Positions 8,056 to 17,121 of a DNA stretch of 44,769 nucleotides are shown piece after piece. Made by a program: the position numbers and the translations under genes. Under the pieces are notes generated by a model. That model searched no databases. It was not told where the DNA came from and saw nothing but the letters and a program-made list of their open reading frames with translations. This stretch comes from Sabulitectum sp964386635. Its GTDB lineage: Bacteria; Fermentibacterota; Fermentibacteria; Fermentibacterales; JCC-6. The stretch is taken from positions 1 through 44,769 of the forward strand of contig CAYLRO010000024.1 in the NCBI GenBank assembly GCA_964386635.1, in the 5' to 3' direction. Within the stretch, counting starts at the first letter, position 1. Each line of letters begins with the position of its first letter.

Positions 8056-9417
8056 GTGCAGAAGTTCAGAAATCTGGCTGAAAAGGCAGTGGAGGGTTCA
8101 GAAGCTGACTTTGCGGAAATCCGGATGGTCTCCACGGAAAACTCATGTTTTGTACAGGCAGGAATGACAACTGAGAACACCGGACCTGTAGGAAGTGTTT
8201 CAGGAACCGCCAGAGTTTTCATCTCAAACAGGTGGGGAATCTGTGAATTTCAAACAGAAGGAGAGATGCAGGAAGCTCTGGACAGGGCTGCTGCTCACGC
8301 AATTCACAGCCAGTCACCCCCTGTACCATTACCCATGTTCTCCCAGGACCGCAGAGATTCTTTTGATGACAGCCTGCATATTGTTTCAATGATCAATGTC
8401 CCTGCAAGGGAAAAATCCTTTCTCTGCAAGCATTACTGCGAGCTTCTGGGAGCTGCACTGGGAATTGGTTCCGCCAGAGTATCATTCCAGCAGAGAGTTT
8501 CAGACAGCATTGTTGTGAACTCCAGAGGTACAAATGTAAGGGAAAAGGAGAACCTGGGATCAATGAAATTTCAGGCTGTTCTCCCAGGCGGCCTTGAAAA
8601 CACCAGAGAGATAGCGGTAAGAGGAAGCTTTGATCAGTTCAAGGGACTTGAAAGGGAGATAGAGGAGATGGGGAAAGATCTGCTGGTGAGAGAAACAACC
8701 AGCACAATTGCCCCTGGAGAAAGCAGAGTAGTTCTTGACCCTGAACTTGCAGGAGTTCTTGTCCATGAGGCCTTCGGCCACCTTGCAGAAGCAGATTTTC
8801 TGGAGTGCAATCCAGCTGTAGCCCATATCCTTCGCCCGGAGATGAAAGTTGCCTCCCGGCTTGTAAACATCGTTGACGATTCAGGTTTAATGAAATTCCC
8901 CGGTAGCATGCGCTGGGATCACGAAGGAACTCCCGGGGGGAAAACAGTTCTCGTGGAGAATGGAGTGATGAAGAGCTGGCTTCACACAGCGGGAACCGCA
9001 GCCAGAAACGGTTCAGTGCCCACGGGAAATGCCAGGGTATCAGATCCCGGCCGCTTCCCGGAAGCAAGAATGACATGCACATATATCGAAGAGGGAAACT
9101 CCACAAGGGAAGAACTGCTCCATCAGCTGGAGAACGGATTGTATTTGAGAGGATTCATGGGCGGCGCAACTGACATGGACAGGTTCAGTATTGCAGTACA
9201 GGAAGTATGGACTGTAAGAAAGGGTATCATCCATAAGCCGGTTACTCCGGTGGTGATATCTGGAAAGGTAACAGACATACTGAACTCTGTGGAAGGAACC
9301 GGCAACGATCTGACAATTACCGGAACACTCAGAGGCTGCAACAGAAGGGGCGGCTCCGCCATTCCTGTGAGCCATGGAGGTCCTCATGTCCTTATAGGCG
9401 GGATACAGGTGAGCTGA
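8056..9417 (+). CDS. tldD: TldD-like zinc metallopeptidase subunit
   Basis: TldD is the catalytic half of the TldD/TldE heterodimer. In known systems it degrades or trims unfolded peptides, for example in microcin B17 maturation and antitoxin CcdA turnover. The protein has 453 residues. The zinc site is complete: H237-E-A-F-G-H242 (HExxxH), plus Cys428 near the C-terminus (RGCNRRG), the position of the third ligand in this family. The GTG start at 8056 has GGAGG 5 nt upstream and follows the TPR stop with no gap; tldE follows directly. Confidence 0.93.
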   Translation: MQKFRNLAEKAVEGSEADFAEIRMVSTENSCFVQAGMTTENTGPVGSVSGTARVFISNRWGICEFQTEGEMQEALDRAAAHAIHSQSPPVPLPMFSQDRRDSFDDSLHIVSMINVPAREKSFLCKHYCELLGAALGIGSARVSFQQRVSDSIVVNSRGTNVREKENLGSMKFQAVLPGGLENTREIAVRGSFDQFKGLEREIEEMGKDLLVRETTSTIAPGESRVVLDPELAGVLVHEAFGHLAEADFLECNPAVAHILRPEMKVASRLVNIVDDSGLMKFPGSMRWDHEGTPGGKTVLVENGVMKSWLHTAGTAARNGSVPTGNARVSDPGRFPEARMTCTYIEEGNSTREELLHQLENGLYLRGFMGGATDMDRFSIAVQEVWTVRKGIIHKPVTPVVISGKVTDILNSVEGTGNDLTITGTLRGCNRRGGSAIPVSHGGPHVLIGGIQVS

Positions 9418-10719
9418 ATGACTTGTGACATGAAGAACTCGGAAATACTCGCTGCAACTGAGAAAGTATCTGCTGAAGCGGAAACAATCTGCATAGATAA
9501 GAAATACCTCTCTGTGGATCTGAATCCAGTGAAAACAGTTTTCGGTTCAGGATCATCTTCAGGCAGGGGCCTGAGAATGATAAGAAACGGAAAGCTGGGA
9601 GTGGCGGGACAATGGGGACCTGTAAAACCTTATGAGCTTGTAGACAGGGCAATTGGAAGCTGCAGATACGGACCGGATGCGCTTTTCAGCCTTCCGGAGG
9701 TATCCCCTGAGTCAACATCCGCTGTTCCCGACAGTCTGTCAGGTCTTAACCACGAAGAAGCCTCAGATTACCTGCTGGATATTCAGAAAGGAGTGAGAAA
9801 CACATTCCCGGATGCTTCTCTTTCTGCAAGAGTAAAGTGGGGAGAGGATTCGTTCAGTATTGCAAATTCAAGAGGGCTTAGAGGAAATTACTCCAAGTCC
9901 ACAGCCTCAACATTCTTCACTGTTACCATGCCTTCCCCTGATGGACTGCTTCAGTCAGGTTACTCCATTGACTCCTCATGCTCTCTCCCGTCAGCGAACG
10001 ATGTTGTTGAAATGCTATCTCTGCCCCTTTCCAGGGAAAACCTTGAAAAAACAGAGGTTGTGGGAAGAAAGAAAGTCATTCTCTCACCTCTGGTATTCTC
10101 GGTGATGCTTCAGGGAATAAGAGCCGGTGTCAGCGGAAGGCTTCTTGCAAGAGGTGCTTCTCCCCTGGCACATATGGAAGGCAGGAATGTTCTCGGAAAA
10201 CTGCTCACTGTCAGAGACATGCCGGAGCTGAGCAACGGAGCAGCGTCTGCACCTTTCGACAGTGAGGGTATCCCGGCAGAGAACAAGACCCTTTTCAGGG
10301 AAGGAATCTTTCAGGATTTCATTCATGATCTCAGCTCGGCGGCAGAAACAGGGGCAAAATCAACTGGAAGCAGTGGAAGGAATCTGGGGGAACACTCCAG
10401 GCCTGTCTGTACAAACCTTGTAGTAGACACTTCAGATACAGCTTCAGTAAACACCATGAAAGAAACAGGTTCCGGGATACTGATAACAGATGTTTTATCT
10501 GCAGACAGCGGTAACGCTGCTTCTGGCCATTTCACTTTTGACTGTGGAAGAGTCTACCTTTTCAGGCGGGGTGAGGTGTACGGATACTATGATGGATGTG
10601 TTATTACCGGAAATGTTTACGATGCGCTGTCCAGGGTAACCGCTGTAGGCGGGAGACAGTTCAGATGCAACAGCGACCTGCTGCCGTTTGTTTCCCTGGA
10701 AGGTGTATCAGTCAGGTGA
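9418..10719 (+). CDS. pmbA: TldE/PmbA-like partner subunit
   Basis: The protein has 433 residues of the same PmbA/TldD superfamily but without the HExxxH motif, as expected for the non-catalytic TldE partner. Family hallmarks include the GSGSSSGRGLR segment near residue 45, the ANSRGLRG segment mid-protein (compare VNSRGTNVRE in TldD) and the C-terminal GNVYDALSRVTAVG. ATG 9418 immediately follows the tldD TGA; a second ATG 12 nt later is also possible. Its stop overlaps, tail to tail, the last 12 bases of the flippase-like gene on the other strand. Confidence 0.9.
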   Translation: MTCDMKNSEILAATEKVSAEAETICIDKKYLSVDLNPVKTVFGSGSSSGRGLRMIRNGKLGVAGQWGPVKPYELVDRAIGSCRYGPDALFSLPEVSPESTSAVPDSLSGLNHEEASDYLLDIQKGVRNTFPDASLSARVKWGEDSFSIANSRGLRGNYSKSTASTFFTVTMPSPDGLLQSGYSIDSSCSLPSANDVVEMLSLPLSRENLEKTEVVGRKKVILSPLVFSVMLQGIRAGVSGRLLARGASPLAHMEGRNVLGKLLTVRDMPELSNGAASAPFDSEGIPAENKTLFREGIFQDFIHDLSSAAETGAKSTGSSGRNLGEHSRPVCTNLVVDTSDTASVNTMKETGSGILITDVLSADSGNAASGHFTFDCGRVYLFRRGEVYGYYDGCVITGNVYDALSRVTAVGGRQFRCNSDLLPFVSLEGVSVR

Positions 10720-11682
10720 CTTTCCGCTGAACAATTCCTTTAAACCCGAGGGGCTCAGCCCGAACAACGGGAAAGAAACGCCCAGGGCAATCACCTCCGC
10801 TGCTGTTATCCAGAGTCTGGCTACAAGTGCTGTCAGTTCAGCAAGACCCGGTTCACAATCGGGAACCACCAGATGAATAAGCCATACAGTGGTTAATTCA
10901 CGGGCTCCCAGGCCCCCTGGGGCAAAGATTGCCAGGTAGCCTATACCCATCGCCGCAGGATAAATGAGTATCCCGGGGAAAAAAGGCATTCTGAGACCGA
11001 AAGCCAGTGCCATTACCCAGAATGCTGATCCCAGGAAAATGAACAACCCGAAGTATACAGGAACAAGAGTAAGCATTTCTGAGAATGTGCACTTTCTCAG
11101 GGAGGTTTCAGTTTTCATGACCTTTGCCGCAAGAGATGCCAGCCTGCTGAAAAAGAAGGGGTGAACCGAAGCCAGAAGAACCAGAGAAAGGCCTATTGCA
11201 GCAATAGTACCTGTTGCAGGACCAAGCCCGGCTTCTGAAGCAATAAAAGGCATCAGCGGAACCGCGGTCATCAGGCAGCCCAGAACGATGAAAACTGTTT
11301 CCAGAATGAGCCCCTGACCTGTCTGGGCAGTTGTCAGCCCTGCATTTCTGCTGAGGCTGAATTTTCCCATTGCAGCCCATACTTTACCGGGAATGTACTT
11401 GCCGACCTGTGACAGGTAATGAATGGCAAATCCTTTAACAAAACCCAGGTGTCCCCCGGATACCTTTGTAACCATATGCCATGTAAAACCTGCTACTGTA
11501 ATGTGAACTGCCAGGAGAACAGTAGAAAGGATAAAAAGAGGGATGTTGAACTGAAGAAGATTCCCGATCCCGCCGGCCTGGTGGACCCCTGCAGAAAAGG
11601 ATTTTACAAGAAACCACAGAGATGCTGCAATGAAGACAACTCCCAGCAGACCAAGAAGCCGGCCTCTGACCTCTTTTGTCAT
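10708..11682 (-). CDS. Lysylphosphatidylglycerol synthase TM-region / flippase-like membrane protein
   Basis: The protein has 324 residues and about eight predicted membrane segments. It carries the signatures of the LPG_synthase_TM (UPF0104, AglD/MprF N-terminal) family: HYLSQVGKYIPGKVWAAMGK near residue 90 and IFAPGGLGARE near residue 250. Members are thought to flip or hold lipids, but no soluble synthetase domain is attached here, so the substrate is unknown. ATG 11682 overlaps the stop of the preceding gene in an ATGA junction, placing it last in the carD-hflX operon. Confidence 0.87.
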   Translation of the reverse strand: MTKEVRGRLLGLLGVVFIAASLWFLVKSFSAGVHQAGGIGNLLQFNIPLFILSTVLLAVHITVAGFTWHMVTKVSGGHLGFVKGFAIHYLSQVGKYIPGKVWAAMGKFSLSRNAGLTTAQTGQGLILETVFIVLGCLMTAVPLMPFIASEAGLGPATGTIAAIGLSLVLLASVHPFFFSRLASLAAKVMKTETSLRKCTFSEMLTLVPVYFGLFIFLGSAFWVMALAFGLRMPFFPGILIYPAAMGIGYLAIFAPGGLGARELTTVWLIHLVVPDCEPGLAELTALVARLWITAAEVIALGVSFPLFGLSPSGLKELFSGKSPD

Positions 11683-12110
11683 CAGTCCAGTACGCTTACC
11701 CTGCTGGGTCTGACCTCTTTTTTTGGTTCCTGCTGTTTGTCAACAAGGGGCAGGAAGCTTGTAAAGTGCGGAAGGCAGGCAAGCTGAAGCATCCTTATAA
11801 GTTTCTCCGGAGTTTCTTCGCCTCCGTTCATTATCTCTTCAACAGCATGATAGAAAGACTCTTCCCTGTCATCTCTGCTCTGCATTGTAAGTTCACGCCA
11901 GCCCTCAGGGTCTTCAAGTCTGTTAAGAATTTTTATTGCTTTCCGGTCTGTTTCGATGAGATCATGGAAGATCTTGCTGGAATCCCTGGACGCCAGCAGT
12001 GTTCTGATCTGCTTTTTAAACAGTGTTCCCTGTACGATACCCCTGGAATGAAGGTCTGACAGAGTCTCCATTCTTACACAAACTCTTTCCATGGCCTTCT
12101 CAGTGGACAT
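11682..12110 (-). CDS. Hypothetical helical protein between hflX and the flippase-like gene
   Basis: The product is 142 residues. I do not recognise the family. It is charged, predicted mostly helical, and lacks a signal peptide or membrane segment, so it is probably cytoplasmic. A central stretch (about residues 40-110: KIFHDLIETDRKAIKILNRL and EEIMNGGEETPEKLIRML) looks like a helical bundle. ATG 12110 lies inside the end of hflX (11-nt overlap), and its stop overlaps the next gene by 4 nt. Such tight coupling on both sides supports a real gene. Confidence 0.75.
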   Translation of the reverse strand: MSTEKAMERVCVRMETLSDLHSRGIVQGTLFKKQIRTLLASRDSSKIFHDLIETDRKAIKILNRLEDPEGWRELTMQSRDDREESFYHAVEEIMNGGEETPEKLIRMLQLACLPHFTSFLPLVDKQQEPKKEVRPSRVSVLD

Positions 12111-13419
12111 CTGTCATCCCTTTCCGCTGAAAACGGTTTTCCGACTTTTCAAGAGAAAACGAGATTCCTCTGGAAGAAAGATACCTCTCCACCTGCTCTT
12201 TGCCGTGATAAAAACCGCAGTGTATCACAACACCACCCTGTTCATCCCTGCTGAAGTCATTAACAAAACCTTTCGATCTTATCCAGTACTCAGTATCTCC
12301 GGTGCAAATATCCAATCTGAGAAGCCACCAGTCCAGTGCGCTCATTCTCTCGGTCTGAATTGACTGAAGCAGATGATCAATCGATTCCCCTGTGAGGGCT
12401 GAAACGGATAACCCTGATGACACTTCTGCACCGGGAAGGTCCTTCTTGTTCCATACCAGAAGTCTTGGGACTTCTCCAGCATCAATGTCCTGCAATGTCT
12501 GTACAACAGTTCCTATTTTTCCCGTTCTGTCCAGGTCTGCGCCGTCTGCCACCAGAAGAATCAGGTCTGCCTCGCACACAACATCCAGTGTAGAGCGGAA
12601 ACTTTCAAGCAGTGCCTTCGGAAGGTTTTCGATGAAGCCCACAGTATCACTGATTAGAACAATCTCTCCCGCCGGCAGTCGAAGTCTCCTTGATGTGGTG
12701 TCAAGTGTTGCGAACAGTCTGTCCTCAGATCTCACTCCTGCATCACACAGCCTGTTCAGAAGAGTGCTCTTGCCTGCATTGGTATAACCTGCCAGAGCAA
12801 CGGTGTACATGCCGGAGCGTCCGTTGCGTCTTATCTTTGCAGCTGCTTCTATTTTTTCCAGTTTTTTCTCAAGGGAAGATATCCTGGCTCTCGCTCTTCT
12901 TCTATCAACCTCAAGCTGTGTTTCACCAGGGCCTCTTGTTCCAATCCCCGCACCAAGCCTGTCAAGGTGATGCCACATCCCTGACAGTCGGGGAAGCATG
13001 TATCTCAGCTGAGCCAGTTCAATTCTCATCCTGGCCTGGGGAGTTCTTGCCTGAACAGCGAAGATGGCCAGAATCAGTTCAGTTCTGTCAATTACTTTGC
13101 AGCCTGTGGTCTCTTCCAGCCTGTTAACCTGACCGGGACTGAGATTGTGATCAACAACTATTGTGGTGATTTCCTGACTGGAGGCTTCAGCGGCTATCTC
13201 TTCCGCCTTTCCCCTGCCTACGAAGTACCCGGCATCCGGCTTATTCCTTCGCTGTGTAATCCTGCCTGCGGCAACACCGCCGGCGCTCTCCACAAGACGA
13301 ACCATCTCTTCAATCTCAGAATCGTTGATCCTGTGACCGTTCAGAGACACAAAAACAATAAGAACCCGTTCAAGCTCCTGATTGGTTACTGCCCTGAAAA
13401 TTGTTTGATTGGATGGCAT
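12100..13419 (-). CDS. hflX: Ribosome-associated GTPase HflX
   Basis: HflX is a GTPase that binds the 50S subunit and splits stalled or stressed ribosomes. The protein has 439 residues. The N-terminal HflX domain (about 1-195) includes 'KPDAGYFVGRGKAEEI' and the conserved GAGIGTRGPGETQLE. The G domain has the P-loop GYTNAGKST (211-219), the G3 box DTVGFI and the NKKD specificity motif. A charged coiled linker (about 168-200) joins them. ATG 13419 shares one base with the carD stop (TGATG), indicating translational coupling. All key residues are present. Confidence 0.95.
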   Translation of the reverse strand: MPSNQTIFRAVTNQELERVLIVFVSLNGHRINDSEIEEMVRLVESAGGVAAGRITQRRNKPDAGYFVGRGKAEEIAAEASSQEITTIVVDHNLSPGQVNRLEETTGCKVIDRTELILAIFAVQARTPQARMRIELAQLRYMLPRLSGMWHHLDRLGAGIGTRGPGETQLEVDRRRARARISSLEKKLEKIEAAAKIRRNGRSGMYTVALAGYTNAGKSTLLNRLCDAGVRSEDRLFATLDTTSRRLRLPAGEIVLISDTVGFIENLPKALLESFRSTLDVVCEADLILLVADGADLDRTGKIGTVVQTLQDIDAGEVPRLLVWNKKDLPGAEVSSGLSVSALTGESIDHLLQSIQTERMSALDWWLLRLDICTGDTEYWIRSKGFVNDFSRDEQGGVVIHCGFYHGKEQVERYLSSRGISFSLEKSENRFQRKGMTDVH

Positions 13420-13916
13420 CAGGCATCTTTTTTCTTGCCCATAACCTTTTTACTGATGAGTTTCCGAGCGGCATCCAGAGATACTCCTCTGACAAGGGAA
13501 AGTTCACCGGCGAAGACATTGATTGCTTCGTTGAGAACTCGCTTCTCTGAAGGGTTCATCTTAGAAAAAGAAGACCTGCCGAGAACATCCCTTATCGCAG
13601 TGGCAATAATGACAGGATCACCTGAATTCACCCGTTCCTTGAGAACATCGATCCGTCTGCGCCAGTCCTTGGGAAGCTCGTCGCCTGTCTGGGCCAGAAT
13701 GTCCATGGCCACGTTAATATCTTTATCGTTGGATACTCTTCTCAGACCGGAATTATCAATGCTGTCTGAGGGAAGAAGTATTCCGGCTCTTCCACCGGAC
13801 AGAGAAATAACTACACACTCCACCATTTCTCCGGATATATCCTTAACGCAGATCTCCGAAATAACACCGGCGCCGTGAAAGGGGTGAACTACCTTGTCAT
13901 TGACTTCGTACCGCAC
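13419..13916 (-). CDS. CarD/CdnL-family RNA-polymerase-binding regulator
   Basis: The protein has 165 residues. The N-terminal CarD_CdnL_TRCF domain is clear: 'NDKVVHPFHGAGVISEI', the Tudor-like fold that contacts the RNA polymerase beta subunit. The helical C-terminus (about 75-160: KDWRRRIDVLKERV and EKRVLNEAINVFAGEL) matches the DNA-contacting half that stabilises the open promoter complex. The start is GTG 13916, with AGGAGG 4 nt upstream. It heads the operon carD-hflX-unknown-flippase, behind the strong promoter at 13945-13973. Confidence 0.9.
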   Translation of the reverse strand: MRYEVNDKVVHPFHGAGVISEICVKDISGEMVECVVISLSGGRAGILLPSDSIDNSGLRRVSNDKDINVAMDILAQTGDELPKDWRRRIDVLKERVNSGDPVIIATAIRDVLGRSSFSKMNPSEKRVLNEAINVFAGELSLVRGVSLDAARKLISKKVMGKKKDA

Positions 13917-13944
13917 TGTGCCTCCTAAGTGGAAATGGATGGCG

Positions 13945-13973
13945 AATATAGCGTTTTAGAAGCGATTTGTCAA
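13945..13973 (-). promoter_or_regulatory. Consensus sigma-70-type promoter of the carD-hflX operon
   Basis: On the minus strand, TTGACA (13973-13968) is followed by exactly 17 nt and TATATT (13950-13945). This predicts a short leader before the ribosome site and GTG at 13916. The TGA stop codon of the upstream pseudokinase gene (13972-13970) lies inside the -35 box. Confidence 0.85.
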
Positions 13974-15640
13974 TTGACTTGAGGTGATCCAATCAGAACA
14001 TGAAGATCTGGAACAGGTATGGTGCCTGCTTCCACCGGGGGGGTTCCTGGAAGTGACTGCAAATACTGTCTCACGAGAGATTCAAAACCTGAACCGGCTG
14101 GATGCCTTTCATGATAAACAAAGAGTGTGTGATCAAGAACTTCAGCTATCCCTATCTCTTCATTGAATTTGTCTGCATCCCTGATATCGCTGACAGATAC
14201 AATGTACTCAGTTCCCATAATGGTGCATGCTTTGCCGTCAAGTTTCCCTGCAGCCCATGAAGCTGCTCCCATTCCTTCAAGAGAATACTGTATACCGTGA
14301 TTCACTATGTCCACGTAAAGAGTACCTGCTGGCGCTTCGGGAACTGTAAAGAACTGTGAATTCACACCTGCGTAGGAAAGGTCTGTTCCAAGCAAAATGG
14401 TAATGTCTACAGGTTTCAGAGTAAATGTTGAATCAACAAGAAGCCCGGCAGCGGCACCAAGTTCACTGGACATTAGTGGAGTGAACGGATCATCTCTTCT
14501 CACCAGTACAATTGATGTTCTCCTGGAAGTTGTACCCACCAGGGGATACACGAAGGAATAGCTGCTGGCAGGCCCGGCTCGGAACTGGTTTTCAACACCC
14601 TGCGTTCCAGAGCAGTTGGAGATCCATACAATTGCAGTATCCTCCAGCAGACAGGCTGCAGATAGAGTATCAGAAATCTGTTCCAGGCTTTCTTCCACCC
14701 ATGGTGAAGATATTTCCTCTGTCTCCCAGACAACTGTATCGGACGGGGTTGTTTCCCGGGAATTGCTGTTGGCAGTTTCCGGAGGTGCGGAGAACCTGAA
14801 AACCAGATATGCCAGAATCAGAACAACGGGAATGACAAAATACCAGCGCTTTTTCAAACCTCCGGGTTCCGCATGTTCTGCTTTCTCCTTTACAAAACTC
14901 TCAGCTGCTGAAAGAGGGTTACTCTCATCTTCTTTCTCAGGGGAGTCCTCTGCTTTATTCAGCAGCCCATGGATTACATTTTCAACTACCTTTAATCCAC
15001 TGGGCCGATTGACAGGATCAGCAGCAACCATATCCTGAACAGCCTCCTGAACAGGTACACTGAGCCTGTTCCAGGTTTTCAGCTGATCATCCCTGCTGTC
15101 AGTTCCAGCAATCAGTCTGAAAAGCAGAGATCCTATTGCCGACACATCACTTCTGGGATCTGAAGGCCTTGCTCTGCCCACCTCAGGAGGGGTAAAGGGT
15201 GACGGAGGAACTCCTCTTCGCCCTGCCAGGAGAAGAATCTCCCCACCTGAACTGAGAAACATTTCCGGACCGAGATACCCGCAGATCATTCCTGCGGACT
15301 GAAGATCAGTCACTATCCTGAGAATCTGCAGACAGATATGAAGTGCCCGATTCTGGGAAAATCCTTTTATACCTTTGATCTGTTCTGTAAGAAAAGTGTA
15401 CTCCCCGGTATCAAAGAGAAGCAGCCTCTTTCCTCCCGGCAGATCTTTTCCAGACACAGGAGTAAGAAGACCGCGTACACTTGGCCATCTGTGCTGAAAC
15501 ATTCCGCTTGCAGGCGATATCTCGGCAACAAGTTTTCTTCCCTGGTATTCAACTCTGTACAGAGAGTAATCACCGTGGGAAAATATTTCCGACAACAGGG
15601 TCAGTCCGCAGCCCCCCAGCAGTTCAGAATCCACTTGCAC
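13970..15640 (-). CDS. Membrane-anchored pseudokinase with extracytoplasmic LytR_C-type domain
   Basis: The protein has 556 residues. Residues about 10-235 follow the Ser/Thr kinase fold but have lost catalysis. The HRDLKPxN loop reads GYLGPEMF (121-128), the DFG region reads LAGRRG and the VAIK lysine is missing (LVAEIS). Structural marks remain: TPPE (150-153, for APE), D165-V-S-A-I-G and a NRP arginine at 222. A charged linker and one membrane helix (about 266-284) follow. Outside, residues about 335-421 match the LytR_C pattern (VWISNCSGTQGVENQF ... DITILLGTD). This looks like an envelope sensor or scaffold. The start is GTG 15640 or GTG 15634, both inside the 3' end of guaB, with only a weak ribosome site, so coupling to guaB is likely. 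Confidence 0.8.
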   Translation of the reverse strand: MQVDSELLGGCGLTLLSEIFSHGDYSLYRVEYQGRKLVAEISPASGMFQHRWPSVRGLLTPVSGKDLPGGKRLLLFDTGEYTFLTEQIKGIKGFSQNRALHICLQILRIVTDLQSAGMICGYLGPEMFLSSGGEILLLAGRRGVPPSPFTPPEVGRARPSDPRSDVSAIGSLLFRLIAGTDSRDDQLKTWNRLSVPVQEAVQDMVAADPVNRPSGLKVVENVIHGLLNKAEDSPEKEDESNPLSAAESFVKEKAEHAEPGGLKKRWYFVIPVVLILAYLVFRFSAPPETANSNSRETTPSDTVVWETEEISSPWVEESLEQISDTLSAACLLEDTAIVWISNCSGTQGVENQFRAGPASSYSFVYPLVGTTSRRTSIVLVRRDDPFTPLMSSELGAAAGLLVDSTFTLKPVDITILLGTDLSYAGVNSQFFTVPEAPAGTLYVDIVNHGIQYSLEGMGAASWAAGKLDGKACTIMGTEYIVSVSDIRDADKFNEEIGIAEVLDHTLFVYHERHPAGSGFESLVRQYLQSLPGTPPVEAGTIPVPDLHVLIGSPQVN

Positions 15641-17099
15641 CGGAAGAATAGTTGGGAGCTTCCTTCGTTACAGTAACATCATGAGCATGGCTTTCCCGCA
15701 GACCGGCTGATGTTATTCTGACGAATTGTGCTTTCTCTGAAAGCTCCTCAATAGTTGCTGCACCGGAGTACCCCAGGCCGGATCTCAAACCGCCTGTGAG
15801 CTGGACAAGGTAATCGCTTACGGGACCTTTAAAAGCAACCATTCCCTCGATGCCCTCAGGAACCAGTTTCTTCTCCAAAGTGGAATCCTGGAAATACCTG
15901 TCGGCACTTCCCAGTCTCATGGCCCCCATTGAACCCATGCCCCTATAGGTTTTAAACTTTCTTCCCTTGTAGATTATGGCCTCTCCGGGACTTTCCGAAG
16001 TTCCGGCAAAGAGACTTCCAATCATTACAGCACAGGCGCCTGCAGCAAGGGCTTTTACAATATCACCGGAGAATTTGATACCCCCATCGGCGATAACATT
16101 TTTCCCTTCCTTTCCAGCGGCTTCCGCACAATCGTAAATGGCTGTCAGCTGAGGGCAGCCAACCCCGGCGATAATTCTTGTTGTGCAGATGGAACCTGGA
16201 CCAACACCTACTTTAACTGCATCTGCTCCAAGCTTGATCAACTCACTGGTAGCTTCTGCTGTAACCACATTGCCTGCTACAATGGGCAGATCCGGATGTT
16301 GTGATCTGATTTTAGCGGTTGTCTCCAGTACCGCTGTACTCTGCCCGTGAGCAGTATCGATAAAAACACAATCCACTCCGGCTTCCACCAGAGCCTGTGT
16401 TCTTTCCAGAGCAGGAGCACCTACGCTTACTGCTGCAGCTGCCCGGAGTCTTCCTCTGTTATCCTTACAGGCTTCAGGAAAATCCATGGCCTTCTGTGCA
16501 TCCTTGAGAGTCACAAGCCCGGTAAGTCGGCCTTCTACATCCACAATGGGCAGTTTTTCCAGCCTGTGCCTTCTAAGAAGAACAAGAGCGTCTTCCAGGC
16601 CGGTTCCCGCAGGAGAGGTAACCAGAGCCTCAAGGGGTGTCATAAGGCTGCGGATAAAGGTAGAGCCGTTGGTCTCAAAATGATAGTCTCTGTGTGTGAG
16701 AATTCCCGCCAGCTTGCCTGCATCAATAACCGGGAATCCTGAAACCCCTGTTCTCTCTGCCAGCTCCAGAGCGTCAGATACTTTAGCAGTGACATCCAGG
16801 CAGATCGGTTCAATGATCACTCCGCTTTCTGCCCTTTTAACACTCTTGACCTGTCTGGCCTGTTCCTGAATTGAGAGGTTCTTGTGTATTACGCCCATAC
16901 CGCCCTGCTGAGCAAGGGCAATGGCCATCCCGGCTTCTGTGACAGTATCCATGGCTGCACTGAGAACTGGAATTCTCAGAACGATATCTCTGCAGAGCCC
17001 GGTATGAAGGCTGACCTGACCTGGAAGAACGTTTGATCGTCCGGGAAGTATCAGGACATCGTCGAAGGTAAAAGCTTCCTTCGCTTCTCTTGGGTTCAT
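15624..17099 (-). CDS. guaB: IMP dehydrogenase
   Basis: This enzyme oxidises IMP to XMP with NAD+, the committed step of GTP synthesis. It has 491 residues, the standard length. Seen: the N-terminal barrel start FTFDDVLILPGRS, two CBS domains (about 95-205), the catalytic Cys305 in GPGSICTTR, GGIKFSGDIVKALAAGA and the flap YRGMGSMGAM. AGGAGG precedes ATG 17099. It lies 22 nt after the zinc-ribbon gene, and its 3' end overlaps the pseudokinase start by 17 nt. Confidence 0.97.
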   Translation of the reverse strand: MNPREAKEAFTFDDVLILPGRSNVLPGQVSLHTGLCRDIVLRIPVLSAAMDTVTEAGMAIALAQQGGMGVIHKNLSIQEQARQVKSVKRAESGVIIEPICLDVTAKVSDALELAERTGVSGFPVIDAGKLAGILTHRDYHFETNGSTFIRSLMTPLEALVTSPAGTGLEDALVLLRRHRLEKLPIVDVEGRLTGLVTLKDAQKAMDFPEACKDNRGRLRAAAAVSVGAPALERTQALVEAGVDCVFIDTAHGQSTAVLETTAKIRSQHPDLPIVAGNVVTAEATSELIKLGADAVKVGVGPGSICTTRIIAGVGCPQLTAIYDCAEAAGKEGKNVIADGGIKFSGDIVKALAAGACAVMIGSLFAGTSESPGEAIIYKGRKFKTYRGMGSMGAMRLGSADRYFQDSTLEKKLVPEGIEGMVAFKGPVSDYLVQLTGGLRSGLGYSGAATIEELSEKAQFVRITSAGLRESHAHDVTVTKEAPNYSSGASGF

Positions 17100-17121
17100 A
17101 TTCCCTCCTGAAACGCAGGCC

